Source: Planctomycetota bacterium
GTDB taxonomy: Bacteria > Planctomycetota > JACOTG01
Length of the DNA: 64,000 bases
Assembly: GCA_016178505.1 (NCBI GenBank)
Contig: JACOTG010000202.1
Span: forward strand, 17,681-81,680
Reading direction: 5' to 3'
Part shown: positions 28,687 to 38,249 of the stretch, piece after piece
Position numbering within the stretch: position 1 is the stretch's first letter
Layout of the letters: each line of letters begins with the position of its first letter
Made by a program: the position numbers and the translations under genes
The notes under the pieces: generated by a model
What the model saw: only the letters and a program-made list of their open reading frames with translations
Told to the model about the DNA's origin: nothing
The model's database searches: none

Positions 28687-29808
28687 ATGAAGGCCATTGC
28701 CGTCGTTCCCGCGAAGAAAGAAGTTCGACTGATCGATCACGAGGAGCCGCGCCTCGTAACGCCCACTCAAGTGAAGCTGCGAATTCTCGACGTGGGCGTG
28801 TGCGGCACGGACAAGGAAATCTGCGCGTTCGACTACGGGACTCCCCCGTCCGGCTCCGAGTGGCTCGTCATCGGCCATGAGTCGCTCGGTCAGGTCGTCG
28901 AAGTCGGGCGCGGCGTTTCGCGGCTGCGCATCGGCGACCTCGTCGTGCCGACGGTGCGACGCGCCTGTACGCACGCTCACTGTCGCGCGTGCCGGTCGGG
29001 GCGCCAGGACTTCTGCCTGACGGGCGACTTCACGGAGCGCGGGATCAAAGGTCAGCACGGCTTCATGACCGAGTGGGTCGTCGACGACGAGTCGTTCATG
29101 AACGTCGTGCCGAGTGGGCTTCGCGACGTGGGCGTGCTCGTCGAGCCGTTGACGATCGCGGAAAAGGCGCTGCTCCAGCTTCGGCGGGCGCAGAAACGCC
29201 TTCCGTGGATGACATCGCTCGAGGAGGGTGAGCCAATCGGTCGCGGGCAGAAGGCCGTGGTGCTCGGCGCGGGACCCGTGGGCATCCTCGGCGCGATGGC
29301 GCTGGTCGTCGCCGGGTTCGAGACGATCGTCTACTCGCGGGACCCCGCGCCGAACAAGAAATCGACGCTCCTCGAGTCGATCGGCGTCGGCTACGTCTCG
29401 TCCGAGACGACGACCGTCGACCAGCTCGCCGAGAAGGTCGGCAACATCGATCTCGTCTACGAGGCGGTCGGCGCATCGCGGATCGCGTTCGACGTGATGC
29501 GAGCGCTCGGGACGAACGGCGCGTTCGTCTTCACCGGAGTGCCCGGACGCAAAGCTCCCGTCGAGGTCGACACCGACCTCATCATGCGGAATCTCGTGCT
29601 GAAGAATCAGATGGTGTTCGGCACCGTGAATGCGGGGCGCGACGGCTTCGAGGCGGCGATTGCAGACCTCGCGACGTTCGTGACGCGGTGGCCGGCCGCC
29701 GTCCGATCGCTCATCACCGGCCGCTTCCCGATCGAAGCCCATCGCGACCTCTTGCTCGGTCGGGCCGGCGGCATCAAGAACGTGATATCGATGAAAGCGA
29801 GCGCGTGA
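28687..29808 (+). CDS. Zinc-dependent medium-chain dehydrogenase, glucose 1-dehydrogenase-like
   Basis: 373 residues. Catalytic zinc region: GVCGTDKEI and IGHESLGQVVEV. The structural zinc loop is CTHAHCRACRSGRQDFC. Rossmann motif: VVLGAGPVGILGAM (about 200). The overall pattern, with YG-PPSGSEWLVIGHE and a C-terminal glucose-dehydrogenase-type domain (GFEAAIADLATFVTRWP), resembles archaeal-type glucose 1-dehydrogenases that oxidise aldoses with NAD(P). Its stop overlaps the ATG of the reductase/polyferredoxin fusion (TGATG), implying tight coupling; the NAD(P)H made here could be the donor for that protein (inference). Confidence 0.85.
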   Translation: MKAIAVVPAKKEVRLIDHEEPRLVTPTQVKLRILDVGVCGTDKEICAFDYGTPPSGSEWLVIGHESLGQVVEVGRGVSRLRIGDLVVPTVRRACTHAHCRACRSGRQDFCLTGDFTERGIKGQHGFMTEWVVDDESFMNVVPSGLRDVGVLVEPLTIAEKALLQLRRAQKRLPWMTSLEEGEPIGRGQKAVVLGAGPVGILGAMALVVAGFETIVYSRDPAPNKKSTLLESIGVGYVSSETTTVDQLAEKVGNIDLVYEAVGASRIAFDVMRALGTNGAFVFTGVPGRKAPVEVDTDLIMRNLVLKNQMVFGTVNAGRDGFEAAIADLATFVTRWPAAVRSLITGRFPIEAHRDLLLGRAGGIKNVISMKASA

Positions 29809-32066
29809 TGGGTCGGCTCGGGCAGATCCTCGATTGGGAGATCGCGCTCACTCAGAAGTCGGGCACGCGCCACGGCCGGCAGATGCCGGACCTCGACGAG
29901 GCGCACCAGACGAGCGTGAAGGGGATCTACGCGGTCGGCGATCTCGCCGATGCGCCGGTGATCAAGATCTCGCTCAACCAAGGCTACGAGACGCTTCAGA
30001 CGCACATCGCGCCGGAGTTGAAGGCCGAGGGCAAGACGCCGGCCGGCGCGGTGGACGTCGTCATCGTCGGTTGCGGCCCCGCCGGAATCGGCGCGGGCCT
30101 GCGCTGCATGGAAGAAGGCCTGTCGTTCGTCATCCTCGAGAAGGAAAAGCCGTTCAACACGATCCAGAACTACCCGAAGCACAAGCACGTGTTCGTCGAG
30201 CCGGTCGGGATCAAGCTGAAGGCTCCGCTGTGGCTGAAGGATGCGCTGAAGGAAGACCTCATCGCGCAGTGGGAGGAGGGTCTCCGCGAACACGAGGCGG
30301 GGTCGCACGAGGGCGCGAATTGCCTGTGGTGCCGGCTGAAGCAGCCCGCCGAGGTGAAGGCCATCGTCAAGGAAGGCGAGTCCGGCCTCTTCCGCGTCGA
30401 GGCAAGCGTCGGCACCTTCAAGGCGCGGCGCGTGATCCTCGCCATCGGTCGGCGCGGCACGCCGCGAAAGATCGGCTGCCCGGGCGAGACGAACGAGCGC
30501 GTTCGCTACGCGCTCAAGGACGCCGAGGAGCACCGCGGGAAGCGTGTGCTCGTCGTGGGGGGCGGCGACTCGGCCATCGAGGCCGCACTGGCGCTCAGCG
30601 AAACCGCGGCCGAGACGTCGATCTCGTACCGGCAAGAGGGCTTCTTTCGCTGCAAGGCGAAGAACCGCGAGCTGATCGAGGCGAAGATCGCCGCGGGAAG
30701 GATCAAGGCCCACTACAACTCGTCCATCAAGTCGATTGGACCGAACGAGGTCGTGATCGGCGTGAAGGACGGCGCGGTCACCATTCCCAACGATCACACA
30801 TTCGCGCTCCTCGGTGCCGACCTCCCGACCGACTTCTTGAAAAAGATCGGCGTGCGCATGGAAGGCACGTGGACGGTGAAGCGCGCGATGTGGCTCGCGT
30901 TCTCGTTCCTGCTCGTCTACTCGATCTACGCCATGAAGTCGTATCCGCCGATGTGGCCGTTCAACCATTTTGGCGAGTGGTTCGCCGGGCTCGCGAAGGG
31001 CACGAGCGAAGCGATGTACTGGGCGCCGCACGCGATCACGTTCAAGGCGACCTTGCCGTGGGGCGAGCGCGAGTTCGGGCCCTCCTTCTATTACTCGCTA
31101 CTCTATACCTCCATCATGTGGTTCTTCGGGATCCAAGCGATTCGGAAGTACCCGTCGAAATATCAGAAGCTTCGGTACTCCTCGCTGATCTTCTTTCAAA
31201 CGGCGTTCTTCTTCCTCATCCCGGAGTTCTTCGCGCCGTGGCTCTTCAAGCTCGCAAATTGGGGGAACGAGGCGTGGCGTACGTACGGCCTCGCGTATCC
31301 GTGGCCGCTGTCGTCGTACTCGATCCGTACGTACGACGTGCAGAACTCGGCCGTGCATCGGTTCTTCTTCTTTTGGGCGGTCGCGGGCGCGCTGGTGTTG
31401 ATCCCGGTCTACGTGCGCTGGGGCGGCAAGTCGTTCTGCACGTGGATCTGCGGGTGCGGCGGCCTCGCCGAGACGCTCGGAGATCGCTGGCGGCATCTTG
31501 CACCGAAGGGCCCCGTCGCGAAGAAGTACGAGTGGATGGGCTACGTCGTCCTTGCGTTCGCGGGCGTGCTCGGGCTCCTCGTCGTGAACGACGTGTGGCA
31601 CTTCGTCGGGATCTCGACGTTCCACGACACAACGACGTTTGCCAAGGGCTGGTACGACCTCATCGTCGACTTCTGGCTGATCGCCGTGATCCCGGTCGCG
31701 CTCTATCCGTTCTTCGGCGGCAAGATCTGGTGCCGCTACTGGTGCCCGCTCGCGAAGTACATGCAGATCCTGTCGGCGTGGTACGGCAATGCGCACATCA
31801 CCGCGAACGACCACTGCATCGGCTGCGGCCAGTGCTCGCGCTACTGCCAGGTCGGGATCGACGTGCAATCGTTTGCGCAAAAGCGCGAGCGCCTCGACAA
31901 CACGAACTCGTGCTGCATCCAGTGCGGGATCTGCGTCCAAGTCTGCCCGATGGACGTGCTGAAGTTCGGCCCACAGCCGGCGACGCCGGGGCCCAACATG
32001 ATGTACAAGCCGCTGTCATCGAGCGCGCCGGTCGGCACCGCGGCGCACGAACCGACGAAGATGTAA
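29808..32066 (+). CDS. FAD/NAD(P)-dependent reductase fused to a membrane polyferredoxin (NapH/CcoG-like)
   Basis: 752 residues. Residues 1-75 resemble the C-terminal end of a thioredoxin-reductase-like flavoprotein (TSVKGIYAVGDLADAPVI). A complete two-Rossmann reductase follows, with GCGPAGIG at 88-95 and GGGDSAIEAALAL from 251. From about 360 there are several transmembrane helices, Cys motifs facing the membrane (FCTWICGCGG, KIWCRYWCPLAKYMQ) as in NapH/NosR/CcoG proteins, and two [4Fe-4S] ferredoxin motifs: Cys670/673/676/680 and Cys703/706/709/713. It probably passes electrons from NAD(P)H through flavin to membrane Fe-S centres, or the reverse. Start ATG 29808 overlaps the preceding stop. 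Confidence 0.85.
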   Translation: MGRLGQILDWEIALTQKSGTRHGRQMPDLDEAHQTSVKGIYAVGDLADAPVIKISLNQGYETLQTHIAPELKAEGKTPAGAVDVVIVGCGPAGIGAGLRCMEEGLSFVILEKEKPFNTIQNYPKHKHVFVEPVGIKLKAPLWLKDALKEDLIAQWEEGLREHEAGSHEGANCLWCRLKQPAEVKAIVKEGESGLFRVEASVGTFKARRVILAIGRRGTPRKIGCPGETNERVRYALKDAEEHRGKRVLVVGGGDSAIEAALALSETAAETSISYRQEGFFRCKAKNRELIEAKIAAGRIKAHYNSSIKSIGPNEVVIGVKDGAVTIPNDHTFALLGADLPTDFLKKIGVRMEGTWTVKRAMWLAFSFLLVYSIYAMKSYPPMWPFNHFGEWFAGLAKGTSEAMYWAPHAITFKATLPWGEREFGPSFYYSLLYTSIMWFFGIQAIRKYPSKYQKLRYSSLIFFQTAFFFLIPEFFAPWLFKLANWGNEAWRTYGLAYPWPLSSYSIRTYDVQNSAVHRFFFFWAVAGALVLIPVYVRWGGKSFCTWICGCGGLAETLGDRWRHLAPKGPVAKKYEWMGYVVLAFAGVLGLLVVNDVWHFVGISTFHDTTTFAKGWYDLIVDFWLIAVIPVALYPFFGGKIWCRYWCPLAKYMQILSAWYGNAHITANDHCIGCGQCSRYCQVGIDVQSFAQKRERLDNTNSCCIQCGICVQVCPMDVLKFGPQPATPGPNMMYKPLSSSAPVGTAAHEPTKM

Positions 32067-32377
32067 AGGAGTATGCCGCGGCACTGATTTGGCGCATCGT
32101 CACCAAACGTCGGTCGAGTGCCCTTTGCACGTGAGGATTCGGTGCCTGATCGGCAACGCGGCACCGTCGGCGCTTTTCCTCCGGGCGTTTCGTTGCGATG
32201 ACTCGCCCCCCGACGCTTCGGCGCGTGATTCGAACTCGTGCTTCCGGCGCTCGGAACGCGCGACCGCTTCGCGTGTTGCTGGGCTTCGATCCTCGGGCAC
32301 CCCTACGGATTGCCGTGCTTCGTGCGGGCGCGTACCATGGCCGACTGCGGGATCACCTTCGGAATCGGAGAACGATC
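32067..32377. other. Spacer upstream of the FG-GAP repeat gene; possible terminator
   Basis: A 311-bp region with no gene I can support. CGGTGCC at 32140-32146 pairs with GGCACCG at 32160-32166 and a CTTTT run begins six bases later; this may end the dehydrogenase/reductase transcript. The remainder should carry the promoter for the gene at 32378. Confidence 0.4.
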
Positions 32378-35107
32378 ATGCCCTCGCACACCTGGCGCCT
32401 GCTCGTTGTCGGCTTTCTCGGCATCTGCGCCTTCGGAGGCAGCAGCGCGTGGGCGCAGGTGGATTTCGACACGTATCGCCTGTTCGAAGCGGGAATGACG
32501 CCCGTCGACGCTGCGGCCGCCGACTTCGATCGGGACGGCGCACTGGACCTCGCGGTCGCCGACCTGGACGGTGGCGTCGTCACGATCTTGTTCGGCGACG
32601 GGTGGGGCGAGTTTCCGAGACGACGAGTCGTGCCCGTCGGAACGAATCCCGTCGGGCTCGTCGCGCTCGACGCGAACGAAGACTCGCGACTAGACCTGGC
32701 AGTCGCCGATCTCGGTACAGGCGCCATTGCGATTCTGCTGGGAGACGGCGCAGGCAGTTTCACGCCCGCGGCGCCGGTGCCGACGCTCGACGGATCGTTC
32801 AAAGTCGTTTCGGGGGACATCGACGGGGACGGACACGCCGATCTCGCGACGTCCGATTTCGGCAGCGGCCGCGTCGAGATTTTCTTTGGCGACGGGACGG
32901 GCGCATTTCGAACGGGGCCGACGCCGACCGTCGCGCAACATCCCGAGGCCCCCGTGGACCTCGGTGGGTTCGCGGACCTCGACGAAGACGGACACCTCGA
33001 CCTCCTGGTCAGCGCGTTCGGCGGTACGATCGCCGTTTTTCTCTCTGACGGCCACGGCAACTTTCTCCCACCCCTCCACTACTCGACGTCGTCCGGCCAA
33101 TACCTCTCGGTGGTCTCGCTGGCGGACGTCGACGGCGACGGGCACATCGACGTGCTCGGCGCCGCGACGCTGAACGACACGGTCTTCGTCATGTACGGCG
33201 GCGGTTTCGGCGACTTTCGACCCGCGCATTCGTTTCCGTTTCCGTCGCCGAACGCGCCGAATCGCATTCTCGCTGCGGACGTGGACCAGGACGGCCACCT
33301 CGATCTCGTCTCCTCGGGAGCGAATACGGGCACGAATGCGCCATTCGACGATCGGCGCGGATGGGTTCAGGTGCGACGCGGGCTCGGCGCGAGACAATTC
33401 TCCGATGCCGTCACGACCACGGCAGGTGTCGGCTCGAATCTTCGTGTGATCTCGGACGTCGACGCGGACGGTTGGGTCGATCTCGTCGTCGCCAACGAAC
33501 CGACTCATGGCGACGGAGCCGGCATCGCTCTCTTGAGAGGCGCGAGCGGTGGCAGTTTCGTCGCGGGACCCTCATTTCAAACCTGCGTGCGCGCACTCTC
33601 GGTTTTCCCGAGCGACTTCGACGGCGACGGTCAACCCGACGTGGCGGTCGCTTGCGGCGAGTTCGGCGCTCGATTCTCGTACAGTCACGTCAGCATTCAA
33701 ACGGCGGACGGGTCGAATCGATTCTTCAACGTCGACTCGGTGTTGGGCGCGCGCTACGAGGCCGTCACCGCGGTCGACTTCGATCGCGACGGCATCCTCG
33801 ACGTGGCGGCGACCGGAACGCCGATCTCCGAAGTGACGATCTGTCGCGGGACGGGCGGAGGCACCTTCGCACTTCCGGTTCGAGTCCCTACCGGGAACGG
33901 CCCGAGCGCGATCACGAGCGCCGACATCGACGAGGATGGCTGGCCCGATCTCCTGACGGCCGATTCCGTCGATGGTTCGGTTACCGCGCTCCTGAACGAC
34001 GGTTCGGGCGGCGTGGGGAGCATGCGCGCATTTGCCGTCGGCGACGCGCCGCGCGCGCTGATCGCGACCGATCTCGACGGCGATGGACACGTGGATCTCG
34101 TCGTCGCGAACGAGAGCAGTGCGACACTGTCGATACTCCTCGGAGATGGCCACGGCGGAATGACCACTTCAGCGACGCTCACCACGGATGCAGGGCCGCA
34201 CGCGCTCGCCGTCGGCGACTTCGATCGCGACGGGTCGCTCGATTTCGTCGTGGCCAATCACGGCACGAACACGATCTCGCTTTTCCCCGCGCACTCGCCC
34301 GGTGTGTTCGGCCCTCGGCACGATATCGTCGTGGAGTCCGCTCCGGGCGCCGTCGCCGCGCTCGACCTCGACGAAGACGGCAACCTCGACCTCGTCGTCG
34401 CACTCGAGGCCCGCGATACGATCGTCGCGTTCGCCGGCGATGGCGCCGGCGGATTTCGGACTGCCGGCGAGTTCGGCGTCCAATCGCAGCCGAGCTCACT
34501 TGCGATCGCGGACTACGACGCGGACGGGCACGCCGACGTCGCCGTTGCGAACTACGGGAGCTTCGCCCTCACCGTCCTCCACGACCGAACGTTCGGGCGA
34601 ATCGAGTATCGAGCGCGGGCGGGCAGCGTCAACGCGGGGGCCGGTGCGGTCGCGAGCGTTCTCTACGTGAACGATAGCGCCGGCGTGGACCCGCTCCGCG
34701 CGGTCGACGTGGGGATCGGTGCGCCATTCGTGATTGCGATGAGCGCTCCGCCGGCGCGGCCTGCTGGCCCGTCTCCGTTCGCTCTCTACCTTTGGAACCG
34801 CGTGCCAACGTTCGCGACCGTCGTTCGCGTACGTTTGGGTCTCGGAGTTTCATGTCTGCCGATGCCGCTCCATCCGAGCCTGTCGCCGCAGCCGATCCGT
34901 CGCGCCAATAACATCGGACACCCCGGCTTGCTGGGCGCCGAGAATTGGCCACAGTCCCCGACGACGGCCGCGCCGTCCGTCGTGCTCTCGCTGCCGGGCG
35001 GCGTCCATCACCCGGCCACGGTTTTCCTGCAGGGACTCATCGTCGATTCTGCTGCGCCGAACGGGCGAGCGGCGGTGACGAACGGCGTTCTCGTTCGCGT
35101 GCGCTGA
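32378..35107 (+). CDS. Secreted FG-GAP/VCBS repeat protein, 14 repeats
   Basis: 909 residues from ATG 32378. The signal peptide (LLVVGFLGICAFGGSSAWAQ) ends near residue 27. Fourteen FG-GAP/VCBS units follow, each with a calcium-loop core such as DFDRDGALDLAVADL, DIDGDGHADLATSDF or DLDEDGNLDLVVALE, spaced about 50 residues apart to roughly residue 740. Fourteen units would make two seven-bladed beta-propellers. The C-terminal ~170 residues form a non-repeat beta domain that may serve for sorting or attachment. It is a surface or secreted binding protein with no catalytic motif. Confidence 0.88.
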   Translation: MPSHTWRLLVVGFLGICAFGGSSAWAQVDFDTYRLFEAGMTPVDAAAADFDRDGALDLAVADLDGGVVTILFGDGWGEFPRRRVVPVGTNPVGLVALDANEDSRLDLAVADLGTGAIAILLGDGAGSFTPAAPVPTLDGSFKVVSGDIDGDGHADLATSDFGSGRVEIFFGDGTGAFRTGPTPTVAQHPEAPVDLGGFADLDEDGHLDLLVSAFGGTIAVFLSDGHGNFLPPLHYSTSSGQYLSVVSLADVDGDGHIDVLGAATLNDTVFVMYGGGFGDFRPAHSFPFPSPNAPNRILAADVDQDGHLDLVSSGANTGTNAPFDDRRGWVQVRRGLGARQFSDAVTTTAGVGSNLRVISDVDADGWVDLVVANEPTHGDGAGIALLRGASGGSFVAGPSFQTCVRALSVFPSDFDGDGQPDVAVACGEFGARFSYSHVSIQTADGSNRFFNVDSVLGARYEAVTAVDFDRDGILDVAATGTPISEVTICRGTGGGTFALPVRVPTGNGPSAITSADIDEDGWPDLLTADSVDGSVTALLNDGSGGVGSMRAFAVGDAPRALIATDLDGDGHVDLVVANESSATLSILLGDGHGGMTTSATLTTDAGPHALAVGDFDRDGSLDFVVANHGTNTISLFPAHSPGVFGPRHDIVVESAPGAVAALDLDEDGNLDLVVALEARDTIVAFAGDGAGGFRTAGEFGVQSQPSSLAIADYDADGHADVAVANYGSFALTVLHDRTFGRIEYRARAGSVNAGAGAVASVLYVNDSAGVDPLRAVDVGIGAPFVIAMSAPPARPAGPSPFALYLWNRVPTFATVVRVRLGLGVSCLPMPLHPSLSPQPIRRANNIGHPGLLGAENWPQSPTTAAPSVVLSLPGGVHHPATVFLQGLIVDSAAPNGRAAVTNGVLVRVR

Positions 35108-35235
35108 TCGCCGAAGGTCTGTCCCGTAGCTCGCGACCGGCGGCGCGCTGCCGTCCGATGGCCCCGCCTCGCCCCTGTTGGCCCGCAGGACGGCCCGACT
35201 GCGCTATCTCGCGCAACAGGAAAAGGAGCGACGCC

Positions 35236-36666
35236 ATGATCAGCCGCCATACGGCAATTCTCGCCGCGTTCGTCCTCGCCTCCGCCGCGCTCGCCCAACA
35301 GCCGCAAAGCGAATCGCTGCTCGATCCTTTGCGCTGGGGCGTCGTTTACGACGTCCCCGCAACGAAGAACGTGAAGCTCGAAGCGGACGTCCCGTATCTC
35401 CGGGACTCGAAGGGCAAGCTCGCGATCGACGTCTACACGCCGCCGGATCTCAAGCGCGGCGACAAGCGGCCGGCGGTCGTCTTCCTCAACACGATCGGCG
35501 ACGCGCCGGCGCCCGCGCCGAAAGTGAAGAGCTGGGGCATCTACCGGACGTGGCCGCGACTCGTCGCGGCGCACGGCCTCGTCGGAGTGTCGATGGAGTG
35601 CGACAGCACGCGCGTGCAGGATTGCCTCGTCACGCTCTTCGATTTCCTCGAGAAGCACGGAGCCGAGCACGGCATCGACGGAACGCGCCTCGGCGTGTAC
35701 GCGGCGTCCGCGAATGTCACCGGCGCATCCGAGTACCTCTTCGGAGACAAGTTCGCGCCGAGCATCCTCGCGGCCGTGCTCTACTACGGGGCGCCGCCGC
35801 CTCAGACGCCGAGGCGCGATCTGCCGGTGCTCTTCGTCGTCGCCCAATCCGACGTGCCGCGAATGGTGAACGAACTCGGGCAACTGTGGCCGCGCGTCAT
35901 CGAGAAGCAAGCGCCGTGGTCGCTCGTGTTCGGTAGCGACATGCCGCATGCGTTCGACGCGTTCTCGGACACCGATGACGCCCGCCGCCTCGTCGTGCAG
36001 GCGATCGCATTTTGGAAGTCGCACCTCGACCCGATGCCGAAGCAGCCGTGGGAGCCGGACCCGGCGCGGGCGATCGTGGCCGCGCTCTTCGGCAACGATT
36101 CACGCAAGGCCGCGCAACTACTCGAGGACTGGGTTGCCTCGCATCCGAACGACAAGGACTCGTTCGCGGCACTCGGTCGCGCACGCGCCGAAATCGGCAA
36201 CTATCGCGCGGCCGGCGACGCGTATGAGCGCGCACTGGCGCTCGGCGACGCGAGCCCCGGAACGCTCGCGGGACTCGGCATGATCCGCGCCGGCCAACAG
36301 CGATGGAAAGACGCGACCGATCTGCTGGAGCGCGCTGTTGCCGCGGGTGCCGACAACAGCCTCGTGCTCGGCAACCTCGGTCACGCGCAGCTCATGCTCG
36401 GCCGCAACGAGGACGGCGTGCGATCGTACGAGCGCGCGCTCGAAGTCGGCATCCCGCCGGGTCCGCAGACGCGCGGCACGGCGTACTACAACCTCGCGTG
36501 CGGCTACGCGAAGCTCGGCAAAGCGGACTCGGCGTTCGAGAAGCTCGGCAAGGCGATCGACGAGGGCTTCGGCGACCGCCGCACGCTCGAGGACGACTCG
36601 GATCTGGCGTCGCTGCGCGCAGACCCGCGGTTCGCACAGCTCGTCGCGCGGTTCGCGAATCGATGA
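35236..36666 (+). CDS. Secreted alpha/beta-hydrolase with C-terminal TPR repeats
   Basis: 476 residues from ATG 35236 (AAAAGGAG upstream). Signal peptide to about residue 20 (AFVLASAALAQ). The hydrolase part resembles BD-FAE/dienelactone-hydrolase-like enzymes: IDVYTPPDLKRGDKRPAVVFL, a nucleophile-like turn LGVYAASANVTG in which Ser replaces the usual GxSxG context, VLFVVAQSDVPR, and MPHAFD for the catalytic His. From about 280 there are TPR-type repeats (ALGRARAEIGNYRAAGDAYERAL, ALGHAQLMLGR-like and YNLACGYAKLGKADSAFEKL). The nucleophile elbow is atypical, so activity is not certain. Confidence 0.75.
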   Translation: MISRHTAILAAFVLASAALAQQPQSESLLDPLRWGVVYDVPATKNVKLEADVPYLRDSKGKLAIDVYTPPDLKRGDKRPAVVFLNTIGDAPAPAPKVKSWGIYRTWPRLVAAHGLVGVSMECDSTRVQDCLVTLFDFLEKHGAEHGIDGTRLGVYAASANVTGASEYLFGDKFAPSILAAVLYYGAPPPQTPRRDLPVLFVVAQSDVPRMVNELGQLWPRVIEKQAPWSLVFGSDMPHAFDAFSDTDDARRLVVQAIAFWKSHLDPMPKQPWEPDPARAIVAALFGNDSRKAAQLLEDWVASHPNDKDSFAALGRARAEIGNYRAAGDAYERALALGDASPGTLAGLGMIRAGQQRWKDATDLLERAVAAGADNSLVLGNLGHAQLMLGRNEDGVRSYERALEVGIPPGPQTRGTAYYNLACGYAKLGKADSAFEKLGKAIDEGFGDRRTLEDDSDLASLRADPRFAQLVARFANR

Positions 36667-36832
36667 AGCATCGTTTCGCGAGCGAGGGCGGAGTTCGAAG
36701 GTCACGCGATCGCGTCGGCCGTCGATCTCCGGCGACGCGGCGGATGATACCGGACGGGATTCGATGCGATGTCGAGGAGGCCGGCCACTCCGGTACAATC
36801 GCTGTGGCGTCCCGTCGACCGGAGAGTCGAGC

Positions 36833-37768
36833 ATGCAGCGCAACGGATCTTTCGGTTGGATTCTCCCAGCACTCGTGGTCCTTGGTTGCTTCGCACCGCT
36901 CGCTCGCGCGCGAGCCCGCGGGCCCGAGGACGCGCAATCGCTACTTGGCTGCTGGCAGCATGCGGACCAGCTGGGGAACTTCCTTCGCTTCGAGCCCGCG
37001 ACATGCGGGGTTCTCAAGAAGGAGCGCCTCTCGTTCTATCGAGCTCGATACGAACCGGGGCGAATCGTCCTGAACGACAGCGGCCGGAAGGTCGAGTGGA
37101 CCGTAAAGGTCACCGACGCCGAGCTGTCGGTCACCTCCGCGAGCGGAACGAACCGGTATCGCAAGGTGACGACGGTGCCACCGGAGTTCGATCCCAAGCC
37201 GATGCCGCTTCCGAAGGCAAAGAACGTGACGCCGGATCGAGTGAGGTCGATTCAGTCGGAACTCCTCGAGCGAGAGAAAAAGGACCAAGCCGTTCGCAAC
37301 GATTCGTCTCGCGAGAACGAGCAAAACGCCGTCGACTCCGAGAACACCGAATACCTCTCGAAGTTGGTGGAGGAGGTCGGCTGGATCGATGCGAAGCGAT
37401 TCGGCGAACCAGCCGCCAACGCCGCGTGGCTCCTCACCGTGCACAGCGACCGGCTTCCCTTGATGCTCGCAGCGCTGCCACAGATCGAGAAGGACGTGAA
37501 GGCGAAGCGCCTCCCGAACGGAGAGAATTTCGCCAACCTCTACGACCGCACCCAGCTTCTGCTCGGACGAAAACAGCGGTTCGGGACGCAGATCGGACAG
37601 AACGATCGCGGCGAGTTCATTCTGCTCGCACTCGAGAACGGCGCCAAGGTCGACGCCTTCCGAAAGGAGATCGGCTTGCCGTCCCTCGCGCAGGAACTCG
37701 AGAAACACAAGAAGTGGACGGGCTCCAAGGAGATTCGCGTCGAGGAGGATGAGCCGAGCCGGAAGTGA
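36833..37768 (+). CDS. Secreted protein with C-terminal DUF6624-like domain
   Basis: 311 residues from ATG 36833. The N-terminal hydrophobic stretch (FGWILPALVVLGCFAPLARA) is a probable signal peptide. Residues ~30-110 form a small beta domain (a lipocalin-like stress-test layout). From ~165 the sequence matches the DUF6624 pattern: GWIDAKRFGEPAANAAWLLTVH, YDRTQLLLGRKQRFGTQ, and DAFRKEIGLPSLAQEL. The function of that family is unknown. It stands alone with 166 bp before and 480 bp after it. Confidence 0.65.
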   Translation: MQRNGSFGWILPALVVLGCFAPLARARARGPEDAQSLLGCWQHADQLGNFLRFEPATCGVLKKERLSFYRARYEPGRIVLNDSGRKVEWTVKVTDAELSVTSASGTNRYRKVTTVPPEFDPKPMPLPKAKNVTPDRVRSIQSELLEREKKDQAVRNDSSRENEQNAVDSENTEYLSKLVEEVGWIDAKRFGEPAANAAWLLTVHSDRLPLMLAALPQIEKDVKAKRLPNGENFANLYDRTQLLLGRKQRFGTQIGQNDRGEFILLALENGAKVDAFRKEIGLPSLAQELEKHKKWTGSKEIRVEEDEPSRK

Positions 37769-38249
37769 GCGGCGCGGCAGGCAACGCACGACGAGGCACG
37801 CAGCGTCGAGCGGATCGGGCTCGCCCGAAGTACGGCCATCCCCCGAATCGCTCGCTGTCACCATTCCCCTCACTCGCATCGGTACGAGCGCCCGTGCCGC
37901 CGTGGTTTCGGGCTTGCGAGGGTCGAAGCGCACGTTTCGACGACGCACCGAACCGCCCATGAGGGGCTCCGTTCCGTTCATTGTTCGATCGAATCGTTGC
38001 GCCGCCGCACCGCCGGTCGCCGCGTTCGGAACGAGCATTGCGGAATGGGGGGTCATGACCCTTCCGAATCGAACACGTTGGTTCACCCACCTGCGGCAAG
38101 TCGCGTCGCTCGACGCCGATCGCGACACGACGCAACGACGCTCGAATGTGGATGGCAACGTCTCTTTTCTTCGACCACGTACCGAGCGAATCGAAAATCG
38201 ATCGCTCGGTTCGTCTCCTGGGGGGCGTGATCACAAGAGGAGGTGATTC
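37769..38249. other. Long spacer with palindromes
   Basis: A 481-bp region without a convincing gene. It contains GGGTCATGACCC (38050-38061) nested inside CGGAA/TTCCG arms, resembling the REP-type GGGGTC/GACCCC dyads near 10.9 kb. The hairpin at 38181-38210 is listed separately. GAGGAGG just before 38250 is a strong ribosome site. Confidence 0.5.
38181..38210 (+). promoter_or_regulatory. Hairpin in the 5' leader of the gene at 38250
   Basis: ACCGAGCG pairs with CGCTCGGT, and inside it ATCGA pairs with TCGAT around AAA; one unpaired A separates the two stems. It ends 39 nt before the start codon. With no U-run it is unlikely to be a terminator; a leader element or protein-binding dyad is more likely. 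Confidence 0.45.
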
